Shown here: positions 35,047 to 43,816 of the stretch, one piece after another
How positions within the stretch are numbered: position 1 is the first letter of the stretch
Layout: each line of letters begins with the position of its first letter
Source of the DNA: Marinovum sp048263515
Lineage (GTDB): Bacteria > Pseudomonadota > Alphaproteobacteria > Rhodobacterales > Rhodobacteraceae
Length of the DNA stretch: 64,000 bases
Direction: 5' to 3'
NCBI RefSeq assembly: GCF_048263515.1
Contig: NZ_JBLXEC010000001.1
Span: 372,001 to 436,000, forward strand
Program-made: the position numbers and the translations under genes
The notes under the pieces: model-generated
Databases searched by the model: none
What the model saw: only the letters and a program-made list of their open reading frames with translations
Told to the model about the DNA's origin: nothing

Positions 35047-35868
35047 ATGAGCAATATGGAAACCGAAGTCCTCCCCTTGGCGAATGCCGGTCCGCGTGAT
35101 CTTGGCCCGCCGATCGTCGAGATCAAAAACGTCGAGAAACGCTTCGGCAGGGTGACCGTGCTGAAGGATGTCAGCCTGACCGTGCGCACCGGCGAGGTCG
35201 TCGTGATCGCCGGTCGGTCGGGCTCGGGGAAATCCACGCTGCTGCGCTGCATCGACCACCTTGAAACCATCGAGGGCGGCAGCATCCTCGCCTGCGGCGA
35301 GAACATGGGCTACCGCCAGGACAGCAGCGGCAAGCGGGTACAACTGGGTGACCGCAGGATCGCCCGGCAGCGCCGCAACATGGGCATGGTGTTCCAGTCC
35401 TTCAACCTGTTCCCGCATCTCAACGTGCTGAAGAACATCACCCTGTCGCCGGTCAGGATCATGGGCGAGGACCCGAAAAAGGCCGAGGCCCACGCACATG
35501 AGCTTCTGGCCAAGGTGGGTCTGCCCGAAAAGGCTGATGCCTATCCCAGCCAGTTGTCGGGCGGCCAGCAACAGCGGGTGGCGATTGCCCGGGCGCTGGC
35601 GATGCGGCCGCAGGTCATGCTGTTTGACGAGCCGACCTCGGCGCTGGACCCGGAAATGATCTCCGAGGTGCTGGACGTGATGATCGACCTCAGCCGCCAG
35701 GGCATGACAATGATCGTGGTCACCCACGAGATGGGCTTTGCCCGCGCCGCGGCTGACCGCGTGTTGATGATGGCCGATGGCATGATCGTCGAGGAAGCGC
35801 CGCCCGAGGAGTTCTTTACCAACCCGCAGAGCGAGCACACCAAGCTTTTCCTGTCGAAGATCCTCTGA
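35047..35868 (+). CDS. Polar amino-acid ABC transporter ATP-binding protein (module A)
   Basis: GlnQ/HisP-type ATPase of 273 residues: Walker A GRSGSGKST, Q-loop VFQSFNLFPHLNVLKN, signature LSGGQQQRVAIARALA, Walker B VMLFDEPTSALDPE and H-loop VTHEMGFA. The ATG at 35047 is chosen because GGAGG lies 8 nt before it. The frame is open upstream inside the permease gene. Confidence 0.9.
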   Translation: MSNMETEVLPLANAGPRDLGPPIVEIKNVEKRFGRVTVLKDVSLTVRTGEVVVIAGRSGSGKSTLLRCIDHLETIEGGSILACGENMGYRQDSSGKRVQLGDRRIARQRRNMGMVFQSFNLFPHLNVLKNITLSPVRIMGEDPKKAEAHAHELLAKVGLPEKADAYPSQLSGGQQQRVAIARALAMRPQVMLFDEPTSALDPEMISEVLDVMIDLSRQGMTMIVVTHEMGFARAAADRVLMMADGMIVEEAPPEEFFTNPQSEHTKLFLSKIL

Positions 35869-35880
35869 GAGGAACATCCC

Positions 35881-36903
35881 GTGATCAGAACCGTTCTGGG
35901 CGACATATCTTCGGATATGATCGGACCGATATTGCTGCACGAGCACTTGCTGTTCGACATCGTTCCGCCCGGAACACCGGGCGACCGGCAGGCGGATATC
36001 CGGGCCGAAGACCGCTGGCAGGTCGACTACCGCGCCAACGAATGCGCCGCAAACGCTGTGCAAACCGATGTCGCAATCGCCGCGGCCGAACTGGCGCACT
36101 ACGCGGCGGACGGGGGCAGTCTCCTGGTGGATCAGTCGATTTTCGGTCTGGCCCGTGACCCGGAGGGCCAGGCCCGGGCGTCCCGGCAAAGCGGCGTTCA
36201 CGTCGTCGCCGCGGCGGGCACCTATGTCGAAGCCTATGTGCCCGAAGATCTTCGGACACTGTCCGCCGAGGCGCTGGCCGACCGGTTCACGGCGGAGGTC
36301 ACGGATGGGATGGATGGCACCGATATCCGCGCCGGGCTGATCGGCGAAATGGGATGCTCATGGCCGATGACGGCCTTTGAGCGTCGCGCGCTTGAGGCCG
36401 CCGCCGACGCCCAGACGCGCACCGGAGCATCGATCAGCGTGCATCCCGGGCGGCACGACACTGCCTGCGCTCAGGTGCTGGACATATTGGAGGCCAACGG
36501 CGCCGACCTTTGCCACGTCGTGCTCTGCCACATGGACCGCACCCACCCGGACGGCACGGGCATCCGCCCGCTGGTCGAGCGGGGGGCGGTGGTCGAATGG
36601 GACTTTTTCGGCGTCGAATCCTCGCACTACTGGATGACGGACGAGGTCGAGCTGCCCACCGATCTTGGCCGCCTGCGGCTGATCCGGGACCTGGCCGGAC
36701 AGGGCTTTGGCGATCAGATCGCCATCTCGCATGACATCTGTACCAAGACCCGTCTGCGGCACTGGGGCGGGCATGGCTATGGCCACATCCTGCGCAATGT
36801 CGCCACTCTCATGCAGCGGCTGGAGTTTCCGCCGGCGCTCGTCTCCGCGCTTTTGCGCGACACCCCTTTACGATTGCTGAATATGAAGGAGAACCCGCAA
36901 TGA
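35881..36903 (+). CDS. Phosphotriesterase-family amidohydrolase (PTER-like)
   Basis: Binuclear metal hydrolase of 340 residues with the PTE-family ligands: LHEHLLF (two His), glutamate in LIGEMGCSWP at the place of the carbamylated lysine, His in VHPGRH, His in LCHMDR and Asp in ISHDICTK. The GEMGCSWP block is the form seen in animal PTER, which has been reported to hydrolyse N-acetyltaurine, so amide hydrolysis of a small N-acyl compound is plausible. It starts with GTG and overlaps the dapA-type gene by 4 nt. Confidence 0.8.
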   Translation: MIRTVLGDISSDMIGPILLHEHLLFDIVPPGTPGDRQADIRAEDRWQVDYRANECAANAVQTDVAIAAAELAHYAADGGSLLVDQSIFGLARDPEGQARASRQSGVHVVAAAGTYVEAYVPEDLRTLSAEALADRFTAEVTDGMDGTDIRAGLIGEMGCSWPMTAFERRALEAAADAQTRTGASISVHPGRHDTACAQVLDILEANGADLCHVVLCHMDRTHPDGTGIRPLVERGAVVEWDFFGVESSHYWMTDEVELPTDLGRLRLIRDLAGQGFGDQIAISHDICTKTRLRHWGGHGYGHILRNVATLMQRLEFPPALVSALLRDTPLRLLNMKENPQ

Positions 36904-37793
36904 CCCAGTTTCGCGGCACCTATTCCGTGATGGTCACCGCCTATGATGACGCGGGCAATTTCGATCCCGGTCGCATGGCGCGCTACACCGATTGGCAGGT
37001 GACAGAAGGCATTCACGGGCTGATCCCGCTTGGATCGACCGGCGAGTTCCTGTCGCTCGACATCGGCGAACGCGAAGCCGTGGCACGCTGTGTCGTGGAT
37101 ACGGTGGCGGGCCGGGTGCCTGTGCTGCTGGGCGCGGGCGCGGAAAGCACGGAAGAGGTGATCGAGAACTGCCGAATGGCGGAAGCCCTGGGCGCCGATG
37201 GGGTGATGATCATTCCACCGTTCTACTCGACGCCTACCGAGGACGAGCTTTACCGCCATTATGCGCGGATCAGCGAGGCGACCGACCTGCCGATCATGCT
37301 CTACAACAATCCGGCAACGGCCAATGTGGACCTGACCCCGCCCATCGTGGCGCGGCTGTCGACGCTCAAAGGCGTGGATTATATCAAGGAAAGCACGATG
37401 GACGTGACCCGGGTGCGCGACATCATCGACTTGTGCGGCGACCGGATGACCGTCTTTGGCGGGATCATGGGCTTCGAGAGCTTTGTCAACGGGGCACAGG
37501 GTTGGGTTGCCGTCGGATCGAATATCCTGCCGAAGGAGTGCGCCGAGCTTTTCACCCTCACCGCGGATGCGCAGGACTACGACGCCGCCCGCGCGCTTTA
37601 CAAGAAGATGCTGCCGGTGATCCGGCTGGTGGGCGGGCATCGCTATGTCGCGGCTACCAAGAAAGCGCTGGAGCTGATGGACCTGCCGACCGGCGATCCG
37701 CGCAGCCCGCGCCTGCCATTGCCGGAGGCCGAAATGCCCGAGCTTCTGGCAGCGCTTGAAGCGGTGGGGCTGATGCATATGGCCGAGGCCTGA
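36900..37793 (+). CDS. DapA-family (class I aldolase-type) lyase, module A
   Basis: Dihydrodipicolinate synthase/N-acetylneuraminate lyase superfamily protein of 297 residues. It has the phosphate/carboxylate loop GSTGE (45-49), catalytic Tyr135 (MLYNNP) and the Schiff-base Lys163 (YIKES). Family members in catabolic clusters deaminate or cleave imino and oxo acids made by FAD dehydrogenases, as in hydroxyproline breakdown. The start overlaps the PTER-like gene, and the fused dehydrogenase begins 5 bp later. The true reaction is unknown. Confidence 0.85.
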   Translation: MTQFRGTYSVMVTAYDDAGNFDPGRMARYTDWQVTEGIHGLIPLGSTGEFLSLDIGEREAVARCVVDTVAGRVPVLLGAGAESTEEVIENCRMAEALGADGVMIIPPFYSTPTEDELYRHYARISEATDLPIMLYNNPATANVDLTPPIVARLSTLKGVDYIKESTMDVTRVRDIIDLCGDRMTVFGGIMGFESFVNGAQGWVAVGSNILPKECAELFTLTADAQDYDAARALYKKMLPVIRLVGGHRYVAATKKALELMDLPTGDPRSPRLPLPEAEMPELLAALEAVGLMHMAEA

Positions 37794-37797
37794 CGGC

Positions 37798-40626
37798 ATG
37801 AAGTTCACCTGGAACGGCGCCAGCATCGCGGCGCGGCCCGGCGACAGCATTGCCGCCGCCTTGATGGCGGCCGGCGTGCGCAGGCTGGGCTCGGGATGCA
37901 CCGGGCAGGACAGGGCGATGTTCTGTGGCATGGGCGTGTGCCAGGATTGCGCAGTCCGGGTTGACGGACAGGTCGGGCAACTGGCCTGCATGACCAAGGT
38001 CAGGCCGGACATGGACGTTCGGACGCAGGATGATCTGACAAGCGCGCCTGCGCATTGGGATGGCAATGCCGCGCCGCCGCGTGCGTTGACGGTGGACGCC
38101 GTGGTGATCGGTGCGGGGCCGGCCGGTCTGCGCGCTGCGCTGCTTTTGGCCAAGAGCGGGGCAATAGTGCTGGTTCTGGATGAGCGTGATGCCGCGGGCG
38201 GGCAGTATTTCAAACCGCGCAGCGATGGCTTCCGGCATGAAATCCCGAAAGACGGGCAACACCGCGCCGGTGATGCGCTGCGCGCCGCCGTCGTGGCGGC
38301 GGGGGTCGAGGTCATCCTCGGCCAGACGGTTTGGCATGCGCGTGGAGGCAAGGATTTCACCTTGCGGGCGCATGGCCCGGAGGGCGATCTGTCGGTGACT
38401 GCGCGCGCCGTTCTTCTGGCGACCGGTGGCTACGAGATGCCGGCGGTGGTTCCGGGGTGGACCGGGTCCAATGTGCTGAGCATCGGCGCGGCGCAGACAC
38501 TTGTGCGGCGCTATGGTGTTCTGCCGCCGGGGCCGGTTCTGGTGGCGGGCCATGGCCCGCTGGGCTGGCAGGTGGCGGATGAAATCCTGCGCATGGGCGG
38601 CAAGGTGGCCGCCGTGGTGGAACGCGCGCCGCTGCGCCGTGCCGGAGCTTTCCTGCGAACGGCCCTGCAATCGCCGGGGCTGATTGCGGCAGGGCTGGGC
38701 CAAAGGCTGCGCTTTGCGCGCGCCGGTGTGCCGGTATTGACCGGGTGGGACCTGGCCGAGATTTACGACGGGGGCGCGGTTGTGCAACCCGCCGCTGGCG
38801 GTGGCGCCAGCCGGCGGATCGAGGCACAAACCGTCTGCATCGGAGCCGGCTTCGCGCCGCAGATGGAGCTCGCTCGGTTGATGGGGGCCGAGCTGATCGC
38901 CGGGCCGGGCCACGGTTGGCCGGTCCCGCGGCGGGACAGGGACGGCGCCAGTTCGGTTCCCGGACTGTGGATTGCCGGCGACGCGGGTGGTCTGGGCGGT
39001 GCGCCCGCCGCCGAGGCGCAGGGCGCGCTGGCAGGTGCGGCCATCGCGCGTTTTCTGGGGTGCGACGCCCCCGCCGTTTCAACCGCGCCGCTTCGCCGCG
39101 CGCAACGGTTTCAATCCGCGCTTTGGGCGTTGTTCGACGCGCCGCCGCCGGGGAGGCCTGCCGACAGCGCCGTGGTCTGCCGTTGTGAGGCGGTCACGGC
39201 AGGCGAGCTGAGGCGCTGCATTGCGGACGGGGCCCGTGATCCCGGCGCCCTCAAACGCGAAACCCGCATGGGCATGGGGCGGTGCCAGGGGCGGTATTGT
39301 CTTCCCGTGGCGCTTCGGCTGCTGGCGGATGCAGGGGTGCCACAATCGCCCGAACGGCTTTTTGCGCCGCAACTCCCGGCCAAGCCGGTGCCGGTCTCGA
39401 AGCTGGGGATCGAAAAGCCGGAATGGGGCGGCCACCGCGAAAGCGCGCCGGCGGCCCGGCCCGGACCGCCGGCTGACACACCGCTGCATCAGGACAGCGC
39501 TGACCTTGTTGTCATTGGCGGCGGCATCACCGGCATTTCTGCCGCGCTTTTTTCCGGACGGCAGGGCGCAAAGGTCACGGTGCTGGAACGTGGTTGGCTC
39601 AATGCCGAGGCTTCGGGCGGCAACGCGGGGAGCCTGCATCTGCAACTTCTGTCCTGGGATTTCGGACAAAAGGCGGTGGGCGGCGGCGACCTGCAACTGC
39701 GGACCCTGCCGCTCCAGCAGGAATCCATCGCGCTGTGGAGCGAGCTCGAGCACCAGTTCGGCGCGGACTTCGAGATGGTCACCTCTGGCGGGCTGATGGT
39801 GGCGGAAACCGAAGCACAGATCCCCTTCCTCGAACAGAAAGCGCGTTCCGAAGCTCGGGTCGGCATCACGACCGAGATCATCGGCCCCGACCGCCTGCGC
39901 CAGATCGCGCCGGAGATTTCCCCGCGCATGGTTGCCGCGGCCTGGTGCCCCGGCGAGGGCAAGATCAATCCGCTTGCGGCCTCGCGGGCCCTGGTTGCGG
40001 CGGCAAAGGCCCAAGGCGTGTGTTTCGAAGAGCAGACACCTGTGACGGGCATGGCCCGCGTCGGGGATGGCTATGAGATCTCTACCCCGCGCGGAACGAT
40101 CCATGCGCGGCGTGTCGTGATCGCGGCAGGGGGTTGGTCGTCGCAGCTGGGCCGGATGCTGGGGGCCGACATCCCGGTAAAGGGCGCGCCATTGCAGATG
40201 GTGGTGACAGAACGCACTGCGCCAGTGCTGCCCTGCCTTGTGGCCCATGCCGATCGACACCTGACGATGAAACAAACCCATGCCGGTACGATCCTGATCG
40301 GCGGTGCCTGGACGGCCGAGACCGGCCCGGCCGGGCAATCGCGGGTCCTGCCCGAAAGCCTTGAAGGCAACCTATGGGTGGCGGCGCGCACGGTGCCTGC
40401 GGTGGGCGGGCTGCGCGTGCTGCGCAGCTGGGCCGCGATGAACATCGACATCGACGGCGCGCCTCTGATCGGCCCGTTGCCGGGCCATCCCGGAATAACC
40501 GTCGCCGCAACCGCCAATGGCTATACGCTCGGGCCGCTGATGGGCCGCGAAGTGGCGCATGCGGCGCTGCATGGCACGCTGCGGCAAGATCTCTCTGCAT
40601 TCTCATTCGACCGGTTCAACAGATGA
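37798..40626 (+). CDS. Fused tripartite FAD/[2Fe-2S] amino-acid dehydrogenase (HcnA-HcnB-HcnC-type fusion)
   Basis: A single 942-residue polypeptide carrying what are normally three subunits of the HCN synthase/opine oxidase/D-hydroxyproline dehydrogenase family. Residues 1-85 form a [2Fe-2S] domain (Cys43-x4-Cys48-x2-Cys51, Cys64). Residues 100-525 are an NAD/FAD oxidoreductase (IGAGPAG at 104-110) with a BFD-like Fe-S motif (Cys461-x-Cys463, Cys496-x4-Cys501). Residues 568-942 are a D-amino-acid-oxidase-type FAD domain (IGGGITG at 573-579). A Pro/Ala-rich linker of about 40 residues joins the last two. It should oxidise an amino or imino acid and pass electrons through the Fe-S centres. The split counterpart lies at 46147-48967. 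Confidence 0.87.
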   Translation: MKFTWNGASIAARPGDSIAAALMAAGVRRLGSGCTGQDRAMFCGMGVCQDCAVRVDGQVGQLACMTKVRPDMDVRTQDDLTSAPAHWDGNAAPPRALTVDAVVIGAGPAGLRAALLLAKSGAIVLVLDERDAAGGQYFKPRSDGFRHEIPKDGQHRAGDALRAAVVAAGVEVILGQTVWHARGGKDFTLRAHGPEGDLSVTARAVLLATGGYEMPAVVPGWTGSNVLSIGAAQTLVRRYGVLPPGPVLVAGHGPLGWQVADEILRMGGKVAAVVERAPLRRAGAFLRTALQSPGLIAAGLGQRLRFARAGVPVLTGWDLAEIYDGGAVVQPAAGGGASRRIEAQTVCIGAGFAPQMELARLMGAELIAGPGHGWPVPRRDRDGASSVPGLWIAGDAGGLGGAPAAEAQGALAGAAIARFLGCDAPAVSTAPLRRAQRFQSALWALFDAPPPGRPADSAVVCRCEAVTAGELRRCIADGARDPGALKRETRMGMGRCQGRYCLPVALRLLADAGVPQSPERLFAPQLPAKPVPVSKLGIEKPEWGGHRESAPAARPGPPADTPLHQDSADLVVIGGGITGISAALFSGRQGAKVTVLERGWLNAEASGGNAGSLHLQLLSWDFGQKAVGGGDLQLRTLPLQQESIALWSELEHQFGADFEMVTSGGLMVAETEAQIPFLEQKARSEARVGITTEIIGPDRLRQIAPEISPRMVAAAWCPGEGKINPLAASRALVAAAKAQGVCFEEQTPVTGMARVGDGYEISTPRGTIHARRVVIAAGGWSSQLGRMLGADIPVKGAPLQMVVTERTAPVLPCLVAHADRHLTMKQTHAGTILIGGAWTAETGPAGQSRVLPESLEGNLWVAARTVPAVGGLRVLRSWAAMNIDIDGAPLIGPLPGHPGITVAATANGYTLGPLMGREVAHAALHGTLRQDLSAFSFDRFNR

Positions 40627-40639
40627 CGAAAGGCACATC

Positions 40640-41062
40640 ATGACCAAGCTGAAAATCAAGGCAGGCCCCTACGAGTTTGACGCCGTTCTGGAGGAAGAGG
40701 CTGCGCCCCAGACCTGCGCCGTGTTCCGCGAAAAGCTGCCTTATAGCGGCCAGTTGGTGCACGTGCGCTGGAGTGGCGAAGGCGTGTGGATCCCGCTGGG
40801 CGACTTCGACTTTGGCGTCGGCTATGAAAACCACACCTCGCACCCCGCGCCGGGGCATATCATCCTCTATCCCGGCGGGATCTCCGAGACGGAAATCCTG
40901 TTGGCCTATGGCGGCGTCGATTTCTCGTCCAAGATGGGGCAGCTTGCAGGCAACCACTTTGTCACCATCACCAGCGGACAGGAACACCTGATGAAGCTGG
41001 GCAATCTGGTGCTCTGGGAAGGCGCGCAGGACATCCTGTTTGAATTGGCACCTGGCGCCTGA
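40640..41062 (+). CDS. DUF3830 family protein (cyclophilin-like fold)
   Basis: Small soluble protein of 140 residues that matches the DUF3830 family: FDAVLEEEAAPQTCAVFREKLPYSGQLVHVRWSGE, then NHTSHPAPGHIILYPGG and a C-terminal strand region. The ATG at 40640 follows AAAGG and lies 13 bp after the fused dehydrogenase gene; the frame is open further back within that gene. Members occur in catabolic clusters with hydantoinases and amidohydrolases, but no activity is established to my knowledge. It is last in the module A operon. Confidence 0.75.
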   Translation: MTKLKIKAGPYEFDAVLEEEAAPQTCAVFREKLPYSGQLVHVRWSGEGVWIPLGDFDFGVGYENHTSHPAPGHIILYPGGISETEILLAYGGVDFSSKMGQLAGNHFVTITSGQEHLMKLGNLVLWEGAQDILFELAPGA

Positions 41063-41481
41063 GGCGGGACCGGCGTTGAAAAGCCGGGCGCGGCGGCCTT
41101 TCTCCGAGGGCATGGGATATGCGCACACGTGGGTGATGCCTGATCAAGCGACTGTTTGGCCGGGGCGCAGGCCGCCGCAGCATGCACCCCTTGCAATGAG
41201 TTTCGGAAGGCGATTCCGGCTGTAGCGTCTGTGGCGTGGTATGACTGCAAAGCATGTCGGAGATCACGACAACCGGATCGCCATGGCGGCACTGCCGTGT
41301 GCGGAAGCTGGGCAATCTCCTGCAAGCTCGCGGTTTACAGGGGAATGCGTTCCACCTTTGCCTGAACGGCGGTATCCGGTTAGGATACCGTTGACTTCCG
41401 GAAGGGGCATCGCAAAGAGGGTTTCCCGGGCGGAGTTCTGGCTTTCATCCCGGGGCCACCACAGTTGAAAAGAATGACGAC
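41063..41481. promoter_or_regulatory. Intergenic region with inverted repeat upstream of gntR2
   Basis: No gene is visible in these 419 bp. At 41370-41390 is a perfect 8-bp inverted repeat CGGTATCC-ggtta-GGATACCG, directly followed by TTGACT (41391-41396), a good -35 hexamer for the gntR gene starting at 41482. No clear -10 follows. The repeat may be the autoregulatory site; it differs from the GTATAC sites elsewhere in the island. Confidence 0.45.
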
Positions 41482-42150
41482 ATGACGAAACAGCCGCCTT
41501 CCGCAGACCTCGCGCTGCCGCAGCGTCGAGGTACCTTGGCGGGTCAGGCTTACGATGCGATCTCAACGATGATCGAACAGCGCGAACTCACCGCTGGCAG
41601 CGTGATCGTGGAGCAGCAGATTGCCGATCTTCTGGGTATTTCCCGCACCCCGTTGCGCCATGCCTTGCAGCGACTGGAGGCACAGGGCGTGCTGGTCAAG
41701 TCCGCCAACCGTTCCTTCCAGGTGCGCAAGGTGGAGTTGAGCGAATACCTGCAAAGCCTGAAGGTCAGGGAGCTTCTGGAAGCCGAGGCCGCTGCGCTTT
41801 GCGTAGATCGGGTCGATCCCGCGGCAATCGCCCGGGCGCGTGAGACATTGCAGGCGGTGAAAGAGCAAAAGCCCTACGACATGCTGGCCCATTGGAGGTC
41901 GGATGACGAGGTGCACGGGCTGGTGATCGAAAACTGCGGCAACCGGGTCATGGCGAACATGCTTCATTCCCTGCGCGCCAGTACCAAGATGTTCGAGATT
42001 GACCGCCTTTCGGAACGGTTGGAACCCGACACCCGCCAGCACGAATCCATCCTCGACGCATTGGAGGCCCGCGATGCGCGGCTCGCGCGCAAGGCGATGG
42101 CAGGGCACATCCGGTCCCTGCGTCAGTTTGCCATTGAAACGGTGTCCTGA
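41482..42150 (+). CDS. GntR-family (FCD subfamily) regulator 2
   Basis: FCD-type regulator of 222 residues and close paralogue of regulator 1. Shared blocks include the recognition helix region LGISRTPLRHALQRLEAQGVLVKSANRSF, LAHWRSDDEVHGLVIENCGN and FEIDRLSERLEPDTRQHE. It sits between modules A and B, convergent with the leftward DUF6282-like/ABC operon (10 bp between stops). Given the similarity it probably senses a related ligand and may cross-regulate module B. Confidence 0.87.
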   Translation: MTKQPPSADLALPQRRGTLAGQAYDAISTMIEQRELTAGSVIVEQQIADLLGISRTPLRHALQRLEAQGVLVKSANRSFQVRKVELSEYLQSLKVRELLEAEAAALCVDRVDPAAIARARETLQAVKEQKPYDMLAHWRSDDEVHGLVIENCGNRVMANMLHSLRASTKMFEIDRLSERLEPDTRQHESILDALEARDARLARKAMAGHIRSLRQFAIETVS

Positions 42151-42159
42151 TCATCCTGC

Positions 42160-43110
42160 CTAGGACGCGACTTTGAACAGCGCTGCGGGGGTCTTGCCGG
42201 TCATGCGGCGCAGCGCGTCGCGGGTCAGGCCGCAGCTTTCCAGCAGCAAGAGAAACTCTCGCAGCCCTTCGACTGGCGGCGGCAGGAGGAACACGCCGCA
42301 ATCCCCTGAAAGCACCACCTGATCTGCCGGGGCCGACCGAATAAGGGCGACCATTTCGGGGGCGCTTACCGGGGGCACGGTGTTGCGCGCGGCGTCCACA
42401 TGGGTCAGCCCGGTCTGGGTGGCATGGCTGGCAAAGAAGAACGAAAACTCCACATGCGCGCCCATCCCGGCCAGCGCGGTCACCGTGGCGGCGTCATAAT
42501 GGCTGGCGGGCACCAGAATGCGGGTGACGCCACGTGCGCGCGCCGCATCGACCACGCGCAGCGCTTCCGCTGCGGAGAGGTGGCCGGTGTTCAGCACCAC
42601 GTCGGCTTCGGCCACCAGGTCGAGGATCTCGGGCAGGGGATCGGGCAGGGGGCCGCTCTCCGGTATGGCGAGACAGCGCGCGACATGTTCCTCCGACCGG
42701 TTCTCCAACAGCGCGATGTGGCGGGTGTGATGGGTGGGCAGCGAGACAAAGCGCGCCCCGTCGCCCGGCGCGCCATAGCCCAGCTTCAGTGCGATGCGCA
42801 CGGCTTCGGCGCTGATCCCGCCGGCCGGGGGTTCCATGATCAGCCCGCCGAAGACCTCGACGCCCAGATGCGCCAACTGACGGTTGGCCAGCGCGGCAAG
42901 GCCCGATGTGTTGGCGAAATTGTCCATCAGGCCTATGGCGCGCATGCCGGCGGCGGCGGCCATGCGGGTGGCCTCGAACACGTCGAGCGAGCGGTGATTG
43001 ATGTGGGGGCAGGCGTGCACATGCCCGTCCACCGCACCCACCAGCAGGTCGGCGCCGGGCAGATGGGCGGGCAGGCCCTCAGTGGCGCAAGATTTTTCCG
43101 ACGAAATCAC
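42160..43110 (-). CDS. DUF6282-like metal-dependent hydrolase
   Basis: Amidohydrolase-like TIM-barrel protein of about 316 residues. It shows an H-x-H metal motif (VDGHVHACPH), AAAAGMRAIGLMDN, FGGLIMEPPAGGISAEAV, and PTHHTRH. A late LSGDCGVFLLPPP segment may supply the last ligand. Start GTG 43110 has AGGAGA upstream and overlaps the ATPase gene end by 32 nt; other starts are possible. It ends the leftward ABC operon of module B, so it probably acts on the imported compound. The reaction is unknown. Confidence 0.65.
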   Translation of the reverse strand: MISSEKSCATEGLPAHLPGADLLVGAVDGHVHACPHINHRSLDVFEATRMAAAAGMRAIGLMDNFANTSGLAALANRQLAHLGVEVFGGLIMEPPAGGISAEAVRIALKLGYGAPGDGARFVSLPTHHTRHIALLENRSEEHVARCLAIPESGPLPDPLPEILDLVAEADVVLNTGHLSAAEALRVVDAARARGVTRILVPASHYDAATVTALAGMGAHVEFSFFFASHATQTGLTHVDAARNTVPPVSAPEMVALIRSAPADQVVLSGDCGVFLLPPPVEGLREFLLLLESCGLTRDALRRMTGKTPAALFKVAS

Positions 43111-43816
43111 GGGTTCTCTCCTTTTCGGGGGCATCAAAGATTTTTGCGGGCGCGCCCAGCTCGACCACCTTGCCATCGGCCATGAAGGCGACGCGCGCGC
43201 TGATTTCGCGGATGAAGCCCATTTCGTGGCTGACGATCAGCATGGTCATGCCGTCTTCGGCCAAGCCCCGGATGGTATCGAGAACCTCGCTGACCAACTC
43301 GGGGTCAAGCGCGGCAGTCACCTCGTCCAGCAGAAGGATCTCAGGCTTCAGGCACAGGCCGCGCGCGATCGCGACGCGTTGTTGCTGGCCACCGGAGAGC
43401 TGATCGGGGTAGCTGTCCATCTTGTCGGCCAGACCGACCTTGGCCAGAAGATGCTCGGCCTCCGGGCGCACCTCCTTGGGCTTGCGCCCGCGCACCTTGG
43501 TGGGCGCGATCATCACGTTTTCCAGCACGGTCAGGTTCTGGAACAGGTTGTATTGCTGAAACACGATGGCCGCGCGGTCGCGCAATCGCCGGATCTCGGC
43601 CGGTTTGTCAAAGTTGATCGGCGCGCCACCGACGCGGACCACGCCGGCATCCGGTTTGAGCAGGCCGGTCAAGACCCGCAGGATCGTGCTCTTGCCAGAC
43701 CCGGAGGGGCCGATCAGGCCGACGGTTTCGCCCGAGCCGACCGAGATGTCGATCCCGTCGAGCACCCGCAACTTTCCATAGGCGGCGCTGATGTTATCGA
43801 GTTCGAGATGAGCCAA
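43079..43816 (-). CDS. Polar amino-acid ABC transporter ATP-binding protein (module B)
   Basis: GlnQ-type ATPase of 245 residues with Walker A GPSGSGKST, Q-loop VFQQYNLFQNLTVLEN, signature LSGGQQQRVAIARGL, Walker B ILLLDEVTAALDPE and H-loop VSHEMGF. The Walker B Asp-Glu is followed by Val rather than the usual Pro, a mild variation. It overlaps the permease gene by 23 nt. Confidence 0.9.
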   Translation of the reverse strand: MAHLELDNISAAYGKLRVLDGIDISVGSGETVGLIGPSGSGKSTILRVLTGLLKPDAGVVRVGGAPINFDKPAEIRRLRDRAAIVFQQYNLFQNLTVLENVMIAPTKVRGRKPKEVRPEAEHLLAKVGLADKMDSYPDQLSGGQQQRVAIARGLCLKPEILLLDEVTAALDPELVSEVLDTIRGLAEDGMTMLIVSHEMGFIREISARVAFMADGKVVELGAPAKIFDAPEKERTRDFVGKILRH

